DNA from: Niebla homalea
Taxonomy: Eukaryota > Ascomycota > Lecanoromycetes > Lecanorales > Ramalinaceae
DNA length: 64,000 bases
Direction of reading: 5' to 3'
Assembly: GCA_019925105.1 (NCBI GenBank)
Contig: JAHGAU010000010.1
Coordinates: forward strand, 496,001-560,000
How positions within the stretch are numbered: position 1 is the first letter of the stretch; the number at the start of each line of letters is the position of its first letter. Under the pieces are notes generated by a model that did no database searches, was not told the DNA's origin, and worked only from the letters and a program-made list of their open reading frames with translations. Below, piece by piece: positions 48,902-59,762 of this stretch. Both the position numbers and the translations under genes were made by a program.

Positions 48902-50140
48902 TCAGTTGGCAGCTTCGCTGGTCTCAGGTTCTGCTGAGGTGTAGTATTCATCAGGATATTTCTGCGCATACTCTTCGTTCATTTTGCGCTCTCGCCGGGT
49001 GATGAGGTACCATTGAGCAATCCAGTAACAGCAGGTGAGTGCCAATAAGCAAGTTGCGGTCCAAGACATATTCGAGAAGAGTTGACCCTCGTGAGCCGTC
49101 ACTCCAATGTGTTTGCCGACCTCACTGATCATCGGCACATAGATCTTGGTGAGTATGCTGGAGATAGAGGAGGCAACCAAGAGACAGAACAATGAGAACT
49201 GTCGATACGCATTAGCTACATAGATCGACAGAGGTGTGATGCTCAGGGAAAAACTTACTCCGCATGACGTATAGGTAATTCGGTGGAAGAGGACATGCCT
49301 TTCCGGTCTTCGAGAGAAGAGGAAGAAAACGCACCCGGTAAAGGAGACAAGCATCAAGAAGATACCGGCGAGGTACAAGGCTGACATAGCATTCCATGTG
49401 GCCTTGAGACCGCCCGCGATCACATCGATCGAGCTAGGCCAGTTGAGCAGACTTGGAAGGCTATCAGTCCCAAGGATGTCCTCGGCGATGATTTTTGGCT
49501 GGAAGAAGAAATCAATGTTGGGGCTCGTGCAATTGTCGCTTGTTTGGTTCAGACGGTCATCTCTGCCGTTCCACTGCCATCGTCGATTGCAGAAGGTGAG
49601 CACATGGATCCCGTAGAATCTTTCAACCTTGACAGCCTTGCTGAGGTTTTTGATCTCAGATTGGATCTCATTCATAGTCTTCGAAGCCACATTGCTGACC
49701 GAGCTTGAGACAGAGTCACTGGCACTCTTAACAGAGCTACCGTCACTTTTGGCTGCATTCTTCGCTTGGCTGCTGGCCTGGCTGGCGACGTGGCTGACCA
49801 CACCCCGCTTTCCAATGGAAGAAGTATCGAGGTTACCAGTAAAATTGGTTGGATCAAACGAAACGTTCACCTGGCCGCAATAAGTCTCAACAACAATTAC
49901 ATGTGGAATCAGACATACCGTCATCATGCTCGCGCTCTGCCACGAGGATTTACCATCTGTGGACCCAGCCAGAAGGCAGAAGAAGGAGAGAAGTAATGCA
50001 ATAAATAGGATAGTCGGCGGCAAGATGAACCTTTTCACTTCTCTAGTTCTTTCGGTCATGCCCCGGAATTGGGTCATGACCTTCTCCTCTACCTCGTAAG
50101 TCGTCCGGTCCATCGCCGGCGTTGGAGGTGGATAACTCAT
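48902..50140 (-). CDS. SUR7/PalI-type four-span membrane protein
   Basis: The uninterrupted frame has 412 codons, but two in-frame introns are likely. One is 49918-49871 (48 nt, donor GTATGT, acceptor CCAG). The other is 49258-49199 (60 nt, donor GTAAGT, branch GCTAATG, acceptor ACAG). The spliced protein has 376 aa. It has a cytoplasmic N-terminus, TM1 at about 38-59, a large outer loop to ~233, TM2 at ~236-258, TM3 at ~274-296, TM4 at ~322-344 and an acidic tail. The loop holds a Ser/Ala-rich stretch (100-140), N-glycosylation sites and the claudin-like signature 'YGIHVLTFCNRRW...NC' (Cys168, Cys188). SUR7/PalI proteins sit in the plasma membrane (eisosomes, or pH sensing by the Pal/Rim route). 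Which branch this is cannot be told. Retaining both introns would leave the frame open and insert 36 residues, hence the misleading long frame. Confidence 0.83.
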   Translation of the reverse strand: MSYPPPTPAMDRTTYEVEEKVMTQFRGMTERTREVKRFILPPTILFIALLLSFFCLLAGSTDGKSSWQSASMMTVCLIPHVIVVETYCGQVNVSFDPTNFTGNLDTSSIGKRGVVSHVASQASSQAKNAAKSDGSSVKSASDSVSSSVSNVASKTMNEIQSEIKNLSKAVKVERFYGIHVLTFCNRRWQWNGRDDRLNQTSDNCTSPNIDFFFQPKIIAEDILGTDSLPSLLNWPSSIDVIAGGLKATWNAMSALYLAGIFLMLVSFTGCVFFLFSRRPERHVLFHRITYTSCGVSFSLSITPLSIYVANAYRQFSLFCLLVASSISSILTKIYVPMISEVGKHIGVTAHEGQLFSNMSWTATCLLALTCCYWIAQWYLITRRERKMNEEYAQKYPDEYYTSAEPETSEAAN

Positions 50141-50983
50141 TGTGATTGAACTTCTAGCTGCAAAATTTATTGGATGTCGTTCTGTTCTGGAATGACGAAT
50201 TCAAGTGCTGCTGGTATTGTCCAAGTCTCGAAATAGGGTCTCACGAAGGCAGCGTGACAAATCGTGTTATACACATAATTCAATTGAAAGAACACAATGA
50301 CCAAGGACTTCCTCTCAAGGGTCTGCGACTGCCCTTCAAGGTTGCAAAATGAGCCTTTTGCGGGTCTGTGCAACCCAGCAATGGGGCGGGCGGTATTCTT
50401 TGTCCGGGAACAAGGATAGCTGACATGGCTCTTGGTGCTTCTAAGGACACCTTGTCCACCACAATGGAATTCAACTTGCAGCTATTATGACTCACTGGCA
50501 CCATTCAGACCGCGGATTCCAAGTCTCAAAGTAATGTTGGTACTGGTGGGACCCTCTTGGAGCACGAAAAGCCAGTGCAGGATACATCGAATGCCACTCC
50601 GTGCTAGCCAGGACCGGAGAAGTCCCCAGCCGACTGACTAACCTCCAGGGCAAGGGAAAGTCACGGCGGTCCTGTGTATCAGTAGTTGTGATAGCAGCGG
50701 TTGAATCTCTGACCGATAACACTTGGGCGCCTCCAATGTCTTGAAAAAAGCGATTACGCATAGGCAATCTTGCGCGAACGCAGACTGCATAAGCTTGAGC
50801 TTGACGAACATAGCAAGGTGTCTGGTTGGGCACCTGATTCCACTGCTTGACTTTACGAGGTTTCATTAAATGTCAAGGGAAGCTGCTTAGTATTCTCAAG
50901 AGGTGGACTGGCCGTCTCATGATCAGGCTGCTTGCGTAGCCTGGTTGCTTTGTATGGCTCTCTATCGCTCTGGAGGGGTTTAA
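50141..50983. other. Intergenic: 5' region of the SUR7-like gene and 3' flank of TIM21
   Basis: 843 bases. A 124-codon open frame (50866-50492, minus) has no recognisable domain, a run of Arg/Thr/Gln-rich sequence and no splice context; it is not called as a gene. No RNA gene was found. Confidence 0.5.
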
Positions 50984-51795
50984 TCACCTCCACCGAACTC
51001 CCAAAAAGCGGACGCCAGCAGGTTTCTTGGCTGTGGAAGCGCTAGCATTCTCAAGGTAATGTCTTGGATATCCAGGTACGTCAAGAGCAAGCATCCGATA
51101 CTCATACTCAGGATGACCGTGTCCTTTGACCATGTAAAGGGAGACTACGCCCTTCCTTTCGGACCCTTCCACGTTGAAATGCATTCGAAAATGCTCAATG
51201 CCAGTCGGATCGGTTTGTACGCTCGAGGCAATCGGCCTAGCTCTTGCCCATTTGTTGCTCGTCGGCTCACCGTATGCTGTAATCTTTCCTTTGCCGCCCA
51301 ACAACTCAAGTGACTTAGCATCTGCTCGTACGCGGTTGACCGCATGGTTGAATTGCCTGCTCTTGCCTTCGGGAGCGACTAGCTCTGCGTAAAGAAAATA
51401 GCAAATCAGGCTCTATAGCTGATTAGATGTTTCCCCAGCGGTGATAAAATGTAAAAGTAGCGTACAGTGCCAATAACGCCAATTAGGACAAGGCCCATGT
51501 TGAACGTTTGCTGGGTCGTTCGGGCTGCCTTCTCCCGTCTAGATAAATCTTGCCACTGTACTCTGCCATCATCATTGACGACTGTGACCTGTCGCCTAGA
51601 CGCTTTTGCATTGTTACCAAGGCTCGACGCAGTAGCATAGCCCTTAGAGGAGGGCGCTGTAGCTTTGGTAGCGTTGTAGGAAAGGTGGAGCTTGAACGCA
51701 GTAGTCCGAGGGTGTCCACGGCCAATACGACCTGACCTCAGAGCTTTGAGATGCCCCAAGGGATGTGTGGGACGTACGCGGCAGATCGATGCCAT
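50984..51795 (-). CDS. TIM21: TIM23-complex subunit Tim21
   Basis: Tim21 is an inner-membrane protein of mitochondria that links the TOM complex to the presequence translocase TIM23 and to respiratory complexes. The model has two exons, 51795-51466 and 51412-50984, with a 53-nt intron (donor GTACGC, branch CTAATC, acceptor ATAG), giving 252 aa. The N-terminus is rich in Arg, Ser and His without acids for about 35 residues, as in a presequence. One membrane span is formed across the splice joint ('MGLVLIGVIG' + 'TSLICYFLY', about 97-117). The intermembrane-space domain follows with the family motifs 'KSRQFNHAVNRVRAD', 'GKITAYGEP' and 'NKWARARPIASS', then 'HFRMHFNVEG' and 'GVVSLYMVKG', ending 'GVRFLGVRWR'. 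The gene is divergent from the ArfGAP gene across 287 bases. Confidence 0.94.
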
Positions 51796-52082
51796 CTTTG
51801 CGCTGGGCCATATAGAGGGTCTTGGTCCAGAGACTCAGAGAGTGTCAGAGTGAAAGCGTTGTGAAGATTGTCGGGCAATAATAATTGCGCACATTGGGAA
51901 CTGTCATGCGTAATTAAGAGTACGAACCCTTCGTCCTTCCAACCCAGATAAGGTTTGGCTGCATGTAAATATGTAATAGGTAATTCACTGTGTGAGGCCA
52001 CCTTGGTCCAATCGATACTGGACCCCCTATCTTTCTAACCATCCTCAGCTATCTCTCCCAAAGAAATCCATTCTGACTGCAA
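51796..52082. promoter_or_regulatory. Shared divergent upstream region of TIM21 (-) and GLO3 (+), with a CCAAT box
   Basis: The 287-base gap must contain the start regions of both genes. A CCAAT pentamer lies at 52008-52012, 71 bases before the GLO3 ATG. CCAAT is the target of the Hap/CBC complex, which often controls mitochondrial genes, but a single pentamer is weak evidence. A pyrimidine-rich run (52025-52060) precedes the GLO3 start. Confidence 0.45.
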
Positions 52083-53812
52083 ATGGCGCTGGCGACCAAA
52101 GCGGAGTCCCAGAAGCTGTTCGAAAAGCTCAAAACCAAGCCTGCGAACAAAGTAACTGACCCTTGTGTTCCCTAGTACCCAGACTGCTCACCTTGTTGGC
52201 TAGGTCTGCTTTGATTGTGGTACGAAGAACCCGACTTGGTCATCTGTACCCTTTGGGATATACCTATGTCTCGATTGTTCCTCGAATCACCGTAATCTGG
52301 GAGTCCACATATCCTTTGTCAGATCTACAAATCTTGATCGTGAGACCCCTGCAAGGACTTTAAATCCTTGCGGCGCTGATATACTACCGACAGAATGGCA
52401 ATGGGATCAATTACGGACGATGAAGATGGGTGGTAACGAGTCGGCCACCAAGTATTTTCAAAGCCATGGTGGGACCGCTGCACTCGCCAGTAAAGACCCC
52501 AAGACCAAGTATACGTCAAATGCTGCAACCAAATATAAGGATGAGCTCAAGAGGAGAGCTGCTGCGGATGCCAAAGAGTATGTCAGGAGCCTGAAAGTAT
52601 CATCCAATCTCGAGGTTGACACGACGTAGATTTCCAGAAGAAGTTGTCGTAAGCGACATCGCCATCTCCACACCCGCTGATGGGACCTCCACCCCCGTTG
52701 AAGGGGGCGATGACTTCTTCTCTTCCTGGGACAAACCTACCATCAAACGCCCATCCAACCCACCATCGAGGACGCAGACTCCACCAGTCGTCAGTCGGAC
52801 AGCTTCTCCCTTCCTCAATGCTGGCGCAAATGGTACCTCTCAGCCACGCTCAAAGTCCCCACTCAACGGTGATAGTGAAGCGCAGCCTACAGCATCCCGC
52901 GCAGTGCCTTCGGCAGCCATTCGAAAACCTGCAGGATCGACCGGTCCACGAAAGGCCAACATCCTGGGCGCGAAGAAGACACAGAAGCTGGGCGCAAAGA
53001 AGCTAGGTGGGGCCGAGGCCGTAGATTTCGAGGAAGCCGAGCGCAAGGCCAAGGAGGAAGCCGAGCGAGTCGCCAAGCTTGGATACGACCCTGACGCCGA
53101 GGAGGCCGAAGCAAAGAAGACGGTTCGGTCTGGCAGTGTTTCTGAGAAAACCAAAATGGCAGCTCCAACCCCGATCAACCCATCAAAGCCCAGCTATGGC
53201 GCTCCCAAACACGAACGAACGAAGAGTGAGATGGAACGTTTGGGCATGGGCATTGGCCGCCTCGGTTTTGGCCAAGTGGGTTCTAGCAAGGCTGCTGCTC
53301 CCAAGAAGATGGGCTTCGGTGCTACAGGTGGCAGCAGAGCCACTCAAGAGGGTCGGTCTGCTCAGTCGATCTTTCAAGAAGCATACTAATGTGCCTCAGA
53401 CGACGATGAGAAGTACGCTCGAGAGAAGTTTGGTACCCAGAAAGGCATTTCAAGCGACGAATTCTTTGGGCGCAACAACTTCGATCCGTCTGCGCAGGCC
53501 GAATCCAAACAACGTCTGCAAGGGTTCGAGGGCGCAACCTCCATCTCAAGCAATGCCTATTTTGGTCGCCCTGAAGATGATATCCCGCAGGCTGACGAGT
53601 ATGGCAACTACGGTGACTTGGAGGGCGCTGCGAGGGACTTTGTCCGGAAGTTTGGTGTTACTGCTGGGGATGATCTGGAAAATCTAACTAATGTTTTGGG
53701 AGAAGGGGCAACGAAATTGCAAGGTGGGCTATCTTTTGAAAATATTGCCACCACATAATTCGCTGACTTCTTTCGTGCAACAGGGGCCATCCGAAGCTAT
53801 CTCAATGGTTAG
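52083..53812 (+). CDS. GLO3: ADP-ribosylation factor GTPase-activating protein, Glo3 type
   Basis: The protein stimulates GTP hydrolysis on Arf1 at COPI-coated Golgi membranes for retrograde traffic to the ER. Six exons: 52083-52151, 52204-52339, 52394-52577, 52630-53351, 53400-53723 and 53784-53812; they sum to 488 codons (487 aa; yeast Glo3 has 493). Introns are 48-60 nt, all GT..AG; the fourth has a perfect ATACTAATG branch site. The ArfGAP domain fills the first ~120 residues: zinc finger Cys25-X2-Cys28-X16-Cys45-X2-Cys48 and then '[14 protein letters not shown]' with the catalytic arginine finger (Arg53). The middle is Ser/Pro-rich, followed by a Lys/Glu-rich helix. The C-terminal Glo3 motif region includes '[20 protein letters not shown]' and a '[19 protein letters not shown]' repeat, which tell Glo3/ArfGAP2-3 from Gcs1. 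Confidence 0.95.
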
Positions 53813-54152
53813 ACTCGGCAGTGAGACTCGGCAATGAATGGTCTAAAGTAACATACTGGACTCACGCCTTGCTTTTAGGAACGATGGGGAACGGCAAAGC
53901 ATCCTGATGGCAATTTCAAGCGTGAAGCAGGTCATTTTCCAAGAGCAATAGAGCATACACCCGACCGCTTATTTGTCCACGCTTTCACTCTCTGGAACGG
54001 ACTTGAGTCTCCTCATATTGCCAGGCGGCAGCCGCTCTGCTTCATGGGGCCAACAGCCCCCCCATTCATCAATCATCAGTCATGCCTTCATTCATCACCA
54101 CAAGCAAGAATCAATCAACGCCTCTTCCTTCCTCCCCCCCAAACAACTGCCC
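53813..54152. other. Convergent intergenic region between GLO3 and the Cdc25-like gene
   Basis: 340 bases holding the two 3' ends. The right part is very C-rich on the plus strand. I see no gene. Confidence 0.5.
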
Positions 54153-54661
54153 CTAATCATACTCCCTCCAGATATCCTCCGCATAATCCTCCGTCAACCG
54201 CTCATCCTTCCCATACTCCGCCTGCCACCCCACAAACCCCTTATCCAGCACATAAACCTCCTGCTCCCCCTCCCCTGCCGCCTCACTCACAACCCCCTCC
54301 TCCCCCTTCCCCCCCTCTGAAACCTTCGTCCTCACACCGCCCCCACCACCCCTTCCCCCTTCTCCGCCTTCCTCTGCCGTTCCCGCATATACCGCAGTGC
54401 CGCACCGGGGCCCCGCTGCTGACTCAGCGAGCAGTGGAACACCACAATCTTCCGATCCGCCAGCGTGCGGACGAGCTGCGGGATCCGGTAGTCCAGCGCC
54501 GAGGAAGGGCAGTGGATGGAGGATTTGATGTGGCCGCCCACGTGGTCGTCGTCGCGGACGTCGATGACGGAGGTGCTGGAGGCGGTGCGCGGGTGGAGGA
54601 GGAGGGTGGCGAGGTCCGCGGCGGTGATGCGGGAGATGGTGGGGATTTGGTGGGTGGACAT
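54153..54661 (-). CDS. Cdc25/rhodanese-domain phosphatase (Ych1/Ibp1-like)
   Basis: This is a small single rhodanese-domain protein of the fungal Ych1/Ibp1 (Cdc25-family) group, with phosphatase or arsenate-reductase relatives. The active loop is 'HCSLSQQR', i.e. the H-C-X5-R signature with Cys77 and Arg83. Other domain marks are 'VIDVRDDDHVGGHI', and near the C-terminus 'VYVLDKGFVGWQ', 'DERLTEDY' and 'DIWREYD'. One short intron must lie in a G-rich stretch because the frame changes there. The best of several fits is 54335-54286 (50 nt, donor GTGAGG), giving 152 aa; a shift by a few codons is possible because the acceptor lacks a pyrimidine tract. The family is usually about 150 aa. The ATG at 54661 is the first in frame. 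Confidence 0.8.
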
Positions 54662-55417
54662 TGTTGGGAAAAAAGGAGGGATGGTTGGGGGGGGGGTTGA
54701 AGGGGGGGGAGTTTGGTCTCGTGCGAAGCGGGGCGCAGTGTTGGTCTTTGATGCACGATAGATTCTGCTTGCAAAGCCGGTCAGTGGCCTTCACGTTCGC
54801 TGCACAAGAGGATTGAGGTGCCAAAATCACAAGCTGAGTCGAAGCCTCACGCTAGGGCGGCAGCCCATGACCGCCCGAGAATGGCTAGGTACCTAGGTAG
54901 GGAACAGTTGGGCCAAAGCTAAACGCGCAGACAGTAATGGTTTAACAATGAAAATACTTTAAGCAGTTCAATAAACTCTGAGGAAAGCCTGGAAACATGA
55001 GGACGAACAGAGAAACGTTGAATCAATATTGCTTCATACATTACACGACTTTCGATTTCATGATGAGCATTTGTAACTATGATCCTTTAGGGGAATGTGG
55101 TTTTGCCCTCTCAAACAAGAATCTTTGATCTACCCATTTACGACATGGACACCACATACTTCCACGCGACCCTGTACTGCTTTCTATTGATGGATCATCC
55201 AATCCATCTTCATTTCCATCTTCAGAACATTATGAAGCTTGTACACTTCTTCACCAAACGTGATGATGTACAACGAGATCAAACAGGCCCAAATCACATG
55301 ACAACAAGATTCAAGTAGACGTGCGCTATTGTCTGGATATTCCGATTGTCGCAAATAAAAAGCTGAGTACAACCCCTGGTATACCTTCTATGTAGAATAA
55401 TAACTTTGAAGGTATCA
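54662..55417. other. Intergenic: 5' region of the Cdc25-like gene and 3' flank of the Cys-rich membrane protein
   Basis: 756 bases. G-runs at 54680-54710 and the CCTAGGTACCTAGG-like piece near 54888-54900 stand out; I cannot assign a function. Frames here are short and without coding features. Confidence 0.5.
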
Positions 55418-56397
55418 CTAGGATGGAAGCTCTGAAGTACTTGGTATCGCTTCGACTTCATGACTGTTGTAGTGGGTGTACATCTCTTTAGGTTCATCTG
55501 TACCTGTCAATTCATGCCTTTGCTGTATCATTCCAGTATTGACGTTTCTCCCCTCCAACTTTTCAGTCTTTGGCCCTCTGCCATGGCGCCTCTTGTAGAA
55601 GAGAAAGGCAATGAAAGCTAGAAGAGAAATCGAAAGCGTGCCGAACGAGATGCCGACTCCTATCCCGATCTTCGTGGACTGATCGAGACCCCCAGCAGAT
55701 GCTCGTACAGATGTAGAGGAAGGTGCAGCGGCCGATGTAGAGGCAAGTGTAGCAGCCGACGTAGTGGCAGGTGGAGCAGCCGATGTCGAGGTGGCTGGCT
55801 GAGAAGATGGGCTCACAGGTCCTGTAGCTCGAATGCTGCTTACTGCACTTTCAGCGATAATGGCTTTCCCCTGCATTGCAGCTTGTCCGTGACGGTCGTC
55901 ACAACACGTAGTATTCACGTCTTCATCAGTCCGCGGGCAAAAAGTTCCATCCGGACATTTGCTTAGCTGCACGGACTCGACGCCTGAATCTAACACGTGT
56001 AACGCTGTCAGCCACTGATCTTGCGCCATGCAGTGACTTTATGCTTCTTGTAAAATCGCGTCTTACTGTAAGCGATGGCGAAGCATGCCGGATCCTGCCA
56101 GATAAAATCTGTGCACGAGCGTCTCCAGATAGATGACCCGTTGTCATACTGCCCAGTGGGCCCATTTTGACTCCCAAGACATAATGTACTGTTTGTGTCA
56201 CAATACTCGTCTTGGTAGCAACACATGCTCGCACCCACATTCTCATAGCAAGGCCCACCAAGAGGGTCATAAGTTCCGTCAATGAAGTAGCATTTATGGC
56301 TGCTTTCGGGCTTCCAAGGGGGTGAAGCAGCAAGGAGAAGCGAGATGCTGGAACAGATCAGAGTGTAATATAATTTGAATAGCATTATGGAGCCCAC
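55418..56397 (-). CDS. Cys-rich single-pass membrane (cell-surface) protein
   Basis: The model has two exons, 56397-56067 and 55989-55418, with a 77-nt intron (donor GTAAGA, branch GGCTGAC, acceptor TTAG), giving 300 aa; an acceptor six bases further is possible. The protein has a signal peptide (about 1-24), a Cys-rich outer domain of ~120 residues ('CYFIDGTYDPLGGPCYEN', 'SMCCYQDEYCD', 'CPDGTFCP', 'NTTCCDD') with N-glycosylation sites, and a Ser/Thr/Ala/Pro-rich stalk (about 165-207). One membrane span follows at 218-241 ('IGIGVGISFGTLSISLLAFI') and then a basic stop-transfer 'YKRRHGR' and a ~55-residue cytoplasmic tail. This layout is common among Pezizomycotina surface proteins (Wsc/Mid2-like architecture), but no named domain can be assigned. 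The ligand is unknown. Confidence 0.8.
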
Positions 56398-57623
56398 GCT
56401 TTACGTGTCGATGTTGGAAAAAGAATGGAATTTGATGCTTGAGACAGCTTGAAGGTCGAGCTGCGACTGATGGTGCTCGGTGGGGGCCGTCTTCAGCCTG
56501 ATGCTGGAGGGTAGGCAGATCTGCATCGGAAGCTGCATGACATCGCCTCAGTTGCTTCGACTTGCCGCTTCTTATCAGTCAAGATTGACTAAGGAGTTTC
56601 GGTACGTGAGTTGATGCTGCATGTACAATGATAGCTATATGCCACGGGAGCACTGCCATGAGCGCTTGCATTGTACTGAACCTCACTAGTCGCGCCAGTG
56701 TCGATTATGGGCTGGGAGCCTGGGGGTGGCAGTCAAGATGCAGCAATGTAGTATCTCGTTAATAGGTACAGCGTTGAGATCTGCAGGTTACAACGTTGGT
56801 AGGTAAAGATGGCAAGCACTGGCTAGCACGCGAGATCCTCAGTAGAGTCGACGTCGCGGAGTAAATTTCCGAGAGGCCCATGGATTTGGACACTGCCTCA
56901 TGTACGTGTGCATCATTACCTTGTGCCGTCGGCTGCGCCAAATTATTCTCCCCTGTCTGTGCTGAAGACTCTGGTTGCCCCCTCCCGCCTCGTCCTGTTG
57001 CCGGATTTCGACTCAACCCCCACCCCGGGTTTCCACGCGGTATATTGTACGCAACAAATCTGTCAAAACAGCTTTGTCTCAAAATCGGAAATACATAGAG
57101 TTAATATGTATATATTGTTCCCTGATCTTCATATACAGAATACTTGGTGTAAACCAGAAGTCAAAAATATTGTTCTTGAAGGGAGTGCAGAGTGCTGAAC
57201 GAGCGAAATGTTGGTTTAAGCACTAAGCTGGTTGAACCGATACATCAGGTTATTTGCGTAGAAAGTTGACGTGTGAGCGGCTGTCAGCCCTTCATATTAA
57301 AACGAAGTACATGAACACCATTATTCTTCATCATATTATAGATGTGTTTTCATCAAAAAGACGAGTTATTTAAGCTTTTCTCTGTTGGTTGATGTAAATG
57401 CTGATCCAGCAGCATTAGAACTCTGACCTCACCTCGCTTGCCTTGTCAGGGGTTGGCAAAGAAAAGTGCGGCACAATTCCGCTCGGGAAAAATTGCCTCC
57501 CGAGATCCACAATTTTAAATTCTTGGGACCGAGGGGACCTTCACGTGCGTTCAAGCACAAGGTCGAACAAGTCAGGAAGCTTCACTCAATTGGAACGGCC
57601 TAACAATATCTCTAGTCGCAACG
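56398..57623. promoter_or_regulatory. Divergent upstream region of the Cys-rich membrane protein (-) and NOG1 (+)
   Basis: 1226 bases without a supported gene. A palindromic CACGTG is at 57542-57547, 77 bases before the NOG1 ATG, and could be an E-box. Open frames at 56759-57226 and 57443-57679 lack any recognisable domain; the latter overlaps the NOG1 start in another frame and could be an upstream ORF at most. Confidence 0.4.
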
Positions 57624-59762
57624 ATGAAGACAACATGGAAAGAGATTGCGCCGGTACCCAACCACCAAGAGTTTCTTGATGTTGTTCTAAGTCGGACTCA
57701 ACGACGCCTGCCCACTCAAATTCGATCAGGATTTAAAATCAGTAGAATACGCGGTATGCGTCATCACTTCGCTTGAAGGGATTAGGGTATTGATCGAGAT
57801 CCAGGCTTCTATACTCGAAAGGTCAAGTTCACGCAGGAGACCTTTTCTGAGAAGCTATCTGCAATCCTGGAAGGATTCCCTCGACTGCAAGATATACATC
57901 CTTTCCGTCAGTCAGATCCCTAATACTCTGCTTTCATCTGCTTACGATGGCGCAGACAAGGATCTCCTAAATACTCTATACGATGCTGATCACTTCAGAA
58001 TCGCCCTCGGCCAACTCTCCACTGCCAAACATCTCATAGAAACCGTCTCTCGAGACTACGTTCGCCTCCTCAAATACGCCCCCTCTCTCTACCAATGCAA
58101 GCAGCTGAAGCGTGCCGCCCTTGGGCGAATGGCCACAATATGCCGTCGACTCAAGGACCCACTCATCTACCTCGAACAGGTACGCCAGCATCTTGGTCGT
58201 CTACCGTCCATCGATCCGAATACAAGGACCCTTTTGATCTGCGGCTATCCAAATGTGGGGAAATCGAGCTTCTTACGGAGCGTGACGAGAGCCGACGTGG
58301 ATGTGCAACCGTATGCCTTCACAACCAAATCTCTCTTCGTTGGTCACTTCGACTACAAATACCTTCGCTTTCAAGCCATCGATACACCCGGCATTCTCGA
58401 CCACCCCCTCGAAGAAATGAACACGATAGAGATGCAATCCATCACAGCCATTGCTCATCTTCGCTCCGCAATCCTTTACTTCATGGACCTCTCTGAGCAG
58501 TGTGGCTACACCGTGTCTGCACAGCTGCAGCTCTTTCAAAGCATCAAACCCCTCTTTGCCAATAAGCTCGTCTTCATCGTCATCAATAAAATAGATCTTT
58601 GTACACCAGCCGACCTTGATACTGAGACAAAAGCCCGCCTAGACGCAATCTTGACCTCAGGCGATGTCGAGCTGCTACAGCTTTCATGCACAACTACCGA
58701 GGGTGTGTCGGAGGTGAAGAACGCTGCTTGCGAGCGCCTCATTGCAGACCGCGTGGCTCAGAAGCTCAGAGCTGGCACGAATAGCTCCGGCACAGTCGGT
58801 GGTCGCCTCGGCGATGTTTTGACCCGTATCCACGTCGCGCAACCCCTCGGCGGCATAGTGCGACAACCCTACATCCCCAACGCCGTTAAGAACCTCTCCC
58901 AAACCAAGAAAGACGACCCTTCCCGCCCTCGCCTGGCACGGGACCTTGAAGAAGAAAATGGCGGCGCCGGCGTCTACAACGTCAACCTCCGCTCTCAATA
59001 CCAACTCGCGGACGACGACTGGAAAGAAGATCGCGTGCCCGAAGTCCTTAACGGCAAGAACGTCTACGACTTCATCGACCCGGACATCGAGGCCAAGCTC
59101 GCAGCTCTAGAAGCCGAGGAGGAAAAGTTGGAAGCTACAGGCTTCTACGACAGCGATGAAGATGTGGAGGACGCGCATGAAGCGGATCTCCGCACCAAGG
59201 CCGACTTAATACGGCAGAAGCGGGAGGAGATCAGGCAAGAGGCGAAGATGAGGAAGAGTCTGAAGAATCGGGCGGTCATTCCACGGTCGAAGCTGCCGAA
59301 GAAGTTGTCGGTCATGGAGGACTCGTTGGATAAGCTGGGGTACGACACTACTGCGCTTGTTGCCCGAGCGAGGTCGAAGTCGCGGGGACGAGGGTTGCAT
59401 AGGGGGGCATCAGAAGGGGGTGATGAGGATGGAGATGCCATGGACATTGATACTCCCATGAGCGCGGCCGACGCCCTGAAAGCGAAGAGTAGGTCGCGGG
59501 CGAGGAGTCAGAGCAACAGACGGGAAGATGGCGTGAAGAGTGTTGTGGCGAGAGATAAGGCGGAGAAGTTGATGAAGCTGGGTCAGCAGAGGATGAATCG
59601 TATGGCGAGGCAAGGTGAGGCGGATCGGCATACTACTGCGGCATTGCCCAAGCATCTGGTGAGTTGCCCTTTCGATACGGCTATTCTGGAGAGATATGTT
59701 TGGCTAACAAAATGCTCCAGTTCTCCGGAAAGCGTGGAATGGGCAAAACGCAGAGACGGTAG
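57624..59762 (+). CDS. NOG1: Nucleolar GTP-binding protein 1
   Basis: Nog1 is a GTPase of pre-60S ribosomal particles, required for nucleolar and later maturation steps. Exons are 57624-57753, 57805-57906, 57956-59658 and 59721-59762; the sum gives 658 aa (yeast 647). Introns are 51, 49 and 62 nt. The start is set by the conserved '[12 protein letters not shown]', and joining exons 1-3 restores '[20 protein letters not shown]' and '[19 protein letters not shown]'. G motifs: G1 '[11 protein letters not shown]' (about 174), 'TTKS' as G2, 'DTPGILD' as G3, 'NKID' as G4. The C-terminal half holds the Nog1 acidic/basic region, '[15 protein letters not shown]', and Arg/Ser repeats typical of fungal Nog1. 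The last exon encodes only 13 residues, '[13 protein letters not shown]'. Reading through the last intron leaves the frame open to 60072, so a naive long frame is wrong at both ends. Confidence 0.96.

Noticed and set aside
50492..50866. 124-codon frame between the SUR7-like gene and TIM21
   Set aside because: No recognisable domain, biased composition and no splice context; more likely UTR or spacer.
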